Source: Candidatus Uhrbacteria bacterium RIFCSPHIGHO2_01_FULL_63_20 (GTDB lineage Bacteria; Patescibacteriota; Patescibacteriia; UBA9934; GWF2-40-263). Taken from it: DNA of 49,070 nt. Of the stretch, positions 44,638-49,070 are shown one piece after another (the first letter of the stretch is position 1; each line of letters begins with the position of its first letter). The DNA is taken from the NCBI GenBank assembly GCA_001791045.1, contig MGDT01000004.1, forward strand, positions 34,622 to 83,691, written 5' to 3'. The notes beneath the pieces were generated by a model, which was not told the origin of the DNA, made no database searches, and worked only from the letters and a program-made list of their open reading frames with translations. The position numbers were made by a program, and so were the translations under genes.

Positions 44638-45345
44638 ATGACCTCTCCGAAACTCGACATCCTGTACGAGGACCCTGACCTGCTTGTGGTGAACAAGCCG
44701 GCCGGATTGCTCGTGCACGAAGCGGCCTCCGCGCCGGGGGAGAAGACGCTTGTCGACCTCGTGCTCGCGCATGACCCCAAGATCAAGGACGTGGGCGAGG
44801 CCGGACGCGACGGGATCGTGCACCGGCTCGACCGCGACGTGTCGGGCGTGATGGCGATCGCGAAGACGAGAGCCGTGGCCGAGCACCTCAAGGACGCCTT
44901 CTCCACCCGCGACGTGGGCAAGGAATACGTCGCGCTCGTGTACGGCAAACTCCCCAAGGACCATGACGTCATCTCCTTCAAGATCGCCCGCTCGAAACGC
45001 ACCGGCAAGATGGTGGCGCGCCCCCATTCGCAGGAAGGCAAGGACGCGGTGACCGAGTACGACGTCCTCGACCGGTTCAAGAACCATACGCTCGTGCGCC
45101 TGAAGATTTTGACCGGTCGCACGCACCAGATCCGCACGCATATGCTCGCGATCGACCATCCGGTGGTGGGCGATACCCTGTACGCCAAGAAACGGATGAA
45201 GAACATCCGGCCCCTCGAGATGGACCGCCTGTTCCTGCATTCCCAGCGCCTGGAAATCCCCATGCTCGACGGGAGCCGCAAGGCGTTTACGGCGCCGTTG
45301 CCTGACGATCTCGCAGAACTTCTCAAGACGTTGCCGAAGCGGTAA
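44638..45345 (+). CDS. RluA-family pseudouridine synthase
   Basis: LLVVNKPAGLLVH, IVHRLDRDVSGVMAIAKT, GRTHQIRTHMLAIDHPVVGDTLY. Confidence 0.93.
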   Translation: MTSPKLDILYEDPDLLVVNKPAGLLVHEAASAPGEKTLVDLVLAHDPKIKDVGEAGRDGIVHRLDRDVSGVMAIAKTRAVAEHLKDAFSTRDVGKEYVALVYGKLPKDHDVISFKIARSKRTGKMVARPHSQEGKDAVTEYDVLDRFKNHTLVRLKILTGRTHQIRTHMLAIDHPVVGDTLYAKKRMKNIRPLEMDRLFLHSQRLEIPMLDGSRKAFTAPLPDDLAELLKTLPKR

Positions 45346-45354
45346 CGTTCCCAC

Positions 45355-45909
45355 ATGGTCATCACTCTTTCCGGCCTCCCGGGGTCCGGCAAAACCACGA
45401 TCGCTTCCATGCTCGCCGAGCGCCTCGGCGTGAATTGGTATTCCATGGGCGACCTGCGCGGCAAGATGGCCGCCGAACGCGGGCTCACCATCGACCAGCT
45501 GAACGAGCTGGGAGAAAAGGAAGCGTTCACCGACAAGGAGGTGGACGATTATCAAGCCAAGCTTGGCGTCTCGGGCGAATCGTTCGTGATCGACGGGCGG
45601 CTGTCATGGCATTTCATCCCGGACGCGTTCAAGGTGTTCCTGTACGTGGATCCTTCGGTGGGAGCGCAGCGGGTGATCGATTCGCAAAAACACAAGGAGC
45701 GTCCCGACGAGCAGGCATACGTGTCGGTGGAAGACGCCGAACGGGTGCTGTGCGCACGCATGGAATCGGACCAGCGCCGGTACCAAAAATATTACGGCCT
45801 CGACATCCTGAAACGGGACAACTACAACCTGTGGATCGACACCAGCAAGCTCACCCCGCAGCAGATCGTGGCCACCATCCTCGCGGCCGTGGAAGCGCGC
45901 CAGGCTTGA
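45355..45909 (+). CDS. Cytidylate kinase-like (archaeal-type/Cytidylate_kin2-like) kinase
   Basis: ITLSGLPGSGKTTIASMLAERLGVNWYSMGDLRGKMAAERGL. Confidence 0.8.
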   Translation: MVITLSGLPGSGKTTIASMLAERLGVNWYSMGDLRGKMAAERGLTIDQLNELGEKEAFTDKEVDDYQAKLGVSGESFVIDGRLSWHFIPDAFKVFLYVDPSVGAQRVIDSQKHKERPDEQAYVSVEDAERVLCARMESDQRRYQKYYGLDILKRDNYNLWIDTSKLTPQQIVATILAAVEARQA

Positions 45910-45943
45910 CGGAACTCGCGGCTCCGGCTACCCTTTCCGCACT

Positions 45944-46318
45944 ATGGCTGAAGAAATGAAACAGGAATCCGTCGCGGTTCCGGTCGAGACGAACCAGATC
46001 AAGCCGATCGACGTGAAGCCGGGCATGGTCGTGCGCGTCCACGAGAAGATCAAGGACGTGAACGCGAAGGGTGAGGAGCGCGAACGCCTACAGGCCTTCG
46101 AAGGGACCGTGATGAGCGTGCGTGGCGCCGGCGTCTCCCGCTCCATGACGGTGCGCAAGGTCACGGGCGGTTGGGGGGTCGAGAAGATCTCCCCCATCCA
46201 CTCGCCGGTCATCGGCAAGCTCGAGCTCGTGAAGCGCTTCAAGGTCCGCCGAGCCAAGCTCTCCTACCTCACCAACAAGCGCAGCAAGTTCAAGCGCCCG
46301 ATGAAAGAGCAGAAGTGA
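45944..46318 (+). CDS. rplS: 50S ribosomal protein L19
   Basis: VKPGMVVRVHEKIKD, LQAFEGTVMSVRGAGVSRSMTVRKVTGGWGVEKISPIHSP. Confidence 0.96.
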   Translation: MAEEMKQESVAVPVETNQIKPIDVKPGMVVRVHEKIKDVNAKGEERERLQAFEGTVMSVRGAGVSRSMTVRKVTGGWGVEKISPIHSPVIGKLELVKRFKVRRAKLSYLTNKRSKFKRPMKEQK

Positions 46319-46323
46319 CAAAG

Positions 46324-46351
46324 AAAAATCCGGCCGTTGGGCCGGATTTTT
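46324..46351. terminator. Bidirectional intrinsic terminator between convergent genes
   Basis: AAAAATCCGGCC-GTTG-GGCCGGATTTTT. Confidence 0.88.
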
Positions 46352-46354
46352 CTT

Positions 46355-47902
46355 TTACATCTTCGCGAGGTCGCCGGAGGTGCGCAGGATGTCGCCCAAC
46401 GGGTAGTCGATCATCTGCGTTTCCTTCACCGTGACGATCCCCTTGTTCCAGTCGCGGCCGAACAGTTGGAAGGCGGTCGTCTCGTCCGGGAGCGAGTGGA
46501 GGCGGAGGTCTGCGCCGACCACGAACACCCGCGCCTTCCCTTCGAACTTCACGCGGGTGCCCTTCACGAAGTGGCCGCTCGCGTCCTTGTTGCTCACGGC
46601 CTTCACCGAGGGGCCGGGGACGAAGGTGGCGGAATAGATCCCGCTCGTGACCCCGTGCCAGTACGCGCGGCCGTCCTGGTCCACGACCGGGTCGCGGCCG
46701 GTGCCGATGTCATGGGTGAGGCCGGTCGCGAGGTCGAGGTACGCGACCTGGTGGAAGGAGTTCACCCCCACGGCCTTGGTGCCGTTCATGTCGAGGATGG
46801 CCACGTTCGTGTCTTGCGCGGCCGCGCGGCCGCTCACGGACTTGCCGGCGAAATCGGTGGCGAAATACACCTTGGACCCTTCCGCATGGAAGCGGCCGAA
46901 GGAGGCGATGCCCAGCGTACGGCTCTTGCCGTACTCGGACACGTGCAGCTGGTCTTGCGCGTCCACCCACACCGACCCGGCGTCCGTGACCTGAAGCGCG
47001 GCGTCCGCGCCGCGGAACCAGCTCAAGGTGTCACCTGCGTGCGCCACGGCCGGCTGCTCGGAATCGAACGGCCAGGTGTAGCGGGTGTAGTTGCGGAAGA
47101 ACTCCACCTGGAACCCGGCGAAGTGGGCGCCCACGATGTCGCCATCGGCCTCGGTCCAGGTGCCCGGGATGTCCTTCATCTCACCCTTGCGGTGATCGAT
47201 CTCGTAGCCGTGCATGAGCCACAGCTGCTTTTGGCCCGAGGGGAAGGTCATCTTCACGAGCGCGAACCCCATGATCACGTCCTGGATCTCCTCGCGATTG
47301 AGCTCCCAGTGCTGGGTGATCGGACGCGCCACGGATTCCTCCGGATCCCACAGGAATACCGCCTGCTGTCGCAGGCCGTTCTTGAGCGGGAGCGGGAATT
47401 CGAGTTCAAGGAAGATGGTGCTGCCATCCACCACCGGGGTCACCTTGGAGGCGTTCTTGGCGAACACGCCCTTGGCGAGCGTCTTCTTGGCGAGCGTCTT
47501 CACGTCCACCTCCACGACGTCGTACCGGAGGCCTTCGAGGTCGGCGCGGTCGGCGAACACCAGGCGGTTGGCGTTGCGGCGCAATCCCAGCTCGGAAAAC
47601 GCCGAAGCGGGCACGTGCGGGATCGCCTTCACGCTGCCGTCCTTGATCAGGTTGAGGGTATACAGCTGACAGTTGGCGAGACAGCCGTCCTCGGGCTCGG
47701 CCACGAACACGCTGTCCTTGATCGTGAACGGTCCCACGGCCCGCTCCGAGAAGGCGAGCTTCTCGACGCGGTAGGCGCCGTAATTCCAGGCGCTCGTGGC
47801 CATGATGGGGCGGAATCCGCCGGCATCGGCGCGCACGGAACCCGTGAACGGCACCGCGACGAGCGCGGCTCCGAGCAGGGTGAGGATCAGGGGCTTTTTC
47901 AT
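46355..47902 (-). CDS. Secreted protein, possibly beta-propeller-like, unknown function
   Basis: Signal peptide MKKPLILTLLGAALVAVPFTGSVRA; repeated beta-rich segments. Confidence 0.65.
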   Translation of the reverse strand: MKKPLILTLLGAALVAVPFTGSVRADAGGFRPIMATSAWNYGAYRVEKLAFSERAVGPFTIKDSVFVAEPEDGCLANCQLYTLNLIKDGSVKAIPHVPASAFSELGLRRNANRLVFADRADLEGLRYDVVEVDVKTLAKKTLAKGVFAKNASKVTPVVDGSTIFLELEFPLPLKNGLRQQAVFLWDPEESVARPITQHWELNREEIQDVIMGFALVKMTFPSGQKQLWLMHGYEIDHRKGEMKDIPGTWTEADGDIVGAHFAGFQVEFFRNYTRYTWPFDSEQPAVAHAGDTLSWFRGADAALQVTDAGSVWVDAQDQLHVSEYGKSRTLGIASFGRFHAEGSKVYFATDFAGKSVSGRAAAQDTNVAILDMNGTKAVGVNSFHQVAYLDLATGLTHDIGTGRDPVVDQDGRAYWHGVTSGIYSATFVPGPSVKAVSNKDASGHFVKGTRVKFEGKARVFVVGADLRLHSLPDETTAFQLFGRDWNKGIVTVKETQMIDYPLGDILRTSGDLAKM

Positions 47903-47950
47903 AGCTTTTGGTGATTTTTTGGTGAATTCAGGAACCCGGGAGAATAACAG

Positions 47951-47979
47951 AAAAAAGGCCACCTGTCAATCAGGTAGCC
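47951..47979 (-). terminator. Intrinsic terminator after uvrA
   Basis: Minus strand GGCTACCTG-ATTGA-CAGGTGGCC-TTTTTT. Confidence 0.75.
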
Positions 47980-47989
47980 CTGTCTTATC

Positions 47990-49070
47990 CTACTTGAGAA
48001 GCGGTTTCAAGAACGCTCCGGTCACGCTCCCCTTCGCCTTCACCAGGTCCTTGGGCGTCCCCTCGGCCACGATCTCTCCGCCCTTGTCCCCGCCGCCGGG
48101 CCCCATGTCGATCACCCAGTCGGCTCCCTTGATCACGTCCAGGTTGTGCTCGATGATCACCACCGTGTTCCCGCGGTCCACGAGCTGGTGGAGCACCACG
48201 AGCAGGCGCTTGATGTCCTCGAAGTGGAGTCCGGTGGTGGGTTCGTCGAGGATGTAGAGCGTCTTCCCGGTCGCGCGACGCGACAGCTCGGTGGACAGCT
48301 TCACGCGCTGGGCCTCGCCGCCCGAAAGCGTGGTCGCGCTCTGGCCAAGACGCAGGTAGCCGAGACCCACTTCGTGCAACACGTCGAGCTTGTCGAACAC
48401 CGCAGGCTGGTCGGCGAAGAAGCGACGCGCTTCCTCGACCGTCATGTCGAGCACGTCCGCGATGGACTTCCCTTTGAAGTGCACCTCGAGCACCTCCTGG
48501 TTGTAGCGGGTGCCGCGGCACTCGGGGCATTCCACGTACACGTCGGGGAGGAACTGCATCTCGATGCGCCGCATCCCGTCGCCGCCGCAGGTCTCGCACC
48601 GGCCGCCCCCTTTCACGTTGAAGCTGAACTTCCCCGCGTCGAAGTTGCGCATCTTGGCCTCCGGCACCTCGGTGAACAGGTCGCGGATCGCGGTGAACAC
48701 GCCGGTGTACGTCGCCGGGTTGGAGCGCGGGGTGCGTCCGATGGGCGACTGGTCCACGGCCACCACCTTGTCGATGTGCTCGAGCCCCACGATGCGCTTG
48801 TGCTCGCCCGGGTACAGCTTCGCGCGATAGAAATGCTTCGAGAGCGCCTTGCCCAGGATGTCGAGGATGAGCGTGGACTTGCCCGAACCGGACACGCCGG
48901 TCACGCACACGAGCTTGCCGAGCGGGATCTTCACGTCGATGTCCTTCAGGTTGAAGGCGCTCGCCCCTTCCACGAGCAGGTGCTTGCCGGTCCCCTTGCG
49001 GTAGCTCTTGGGCACGGCGATTTCCTTCGCCCCGGAGAGATACGCGCCCGTGAGCGACTCCTTGTTCTTG
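47990..49070 (-). CDS. uvrA: Excinuclease ABC subunit A, C-terminal part (5' end outside window)
   Basis: [30 protein letters not shown] zinc module, [30 protein letters not shown]. Frame stays open to the window edge ([23 protein letters not shown]). Confidence 0.97.
   Translation of the reverse strand, partial: KNKESLTGAYLSGAKEIAVPKSYRKGTGKHLLVEGASAFNLKDIDVKIPLGKLVCVTGVSGSGKSTLILDILGKALSKHFYRAKLYPGEHKRIVGLEHIDKVVAVDQSPIGRTPRSNPATYTGVFTAIRDLFTEVPEAKMRNFDAGKFSFNVKGGGRCETCGGDGMRRIEMQFLPDVYVECPECRGTRYNQEVLEVHFKGKSIADVLDMTVEEARRFFADQPAVFDKLDVLHEVGLGYLRLGQSATTLSGGEAQRVKLSTELSRRATGKTLYILDEPTTGLHFEDIKRLLVVLHQLVDRGNTVVIIEHNLDVIKGADWVIDMGPGGGDKGGEIVAEGTPKDLVKAKGSVTGAFLKPLLK

Overview
49-kb bacterial window, high GC, standard code with UGA as stop. 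The gene content and style suggest a Patescibacteria/CPR-like genome; this is inference and untested. Housekeeping genes recognised: rsmA, prfB (with its programmed +1 frameshift, which the ORF track misses), groEL/groES with a CIRCE-like operator, yidC, nusA, yraN, argS, tyrS, valS, cca, an RluA-type pseudouridine synthase, rplS, the uvrA 3' part and four tRNAs. Accessory content: (1) a RAYT (HUH/Y1 transposase) plus TPR ORF studded with five copies of the palindrome ATGACC[C/G]GGTCAT, whose RAYT lies behind a promoter followed at once by an intrinsic terminator; (2) a 3102-aa secreted protein with about 130 cysteines and a recurring C-x(4-7)-C-x2-[FY] motif; (3) a tightly packed seven-gene candidate operon: divergent SpeD, NNMT/PNMT-like methyltransferase, multi-TM sensor, 90-aa protein, GAF histidine kinase, bactofilin, diacylglycerol-kinase-like protein; (4) small repeat insertions inside rsmA, valS and prfB; (5) a four-unit GGGGGTA heptamer tract (G-quadruplex-like) inside rsmA; (6) tRNA-Ile with a UAU anticodon; (7) a DHH-family protein with degenerate motifs. 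No CRISPR array or rRNA was seen. All family assignments come from reading motifs by eye; no searches were run.
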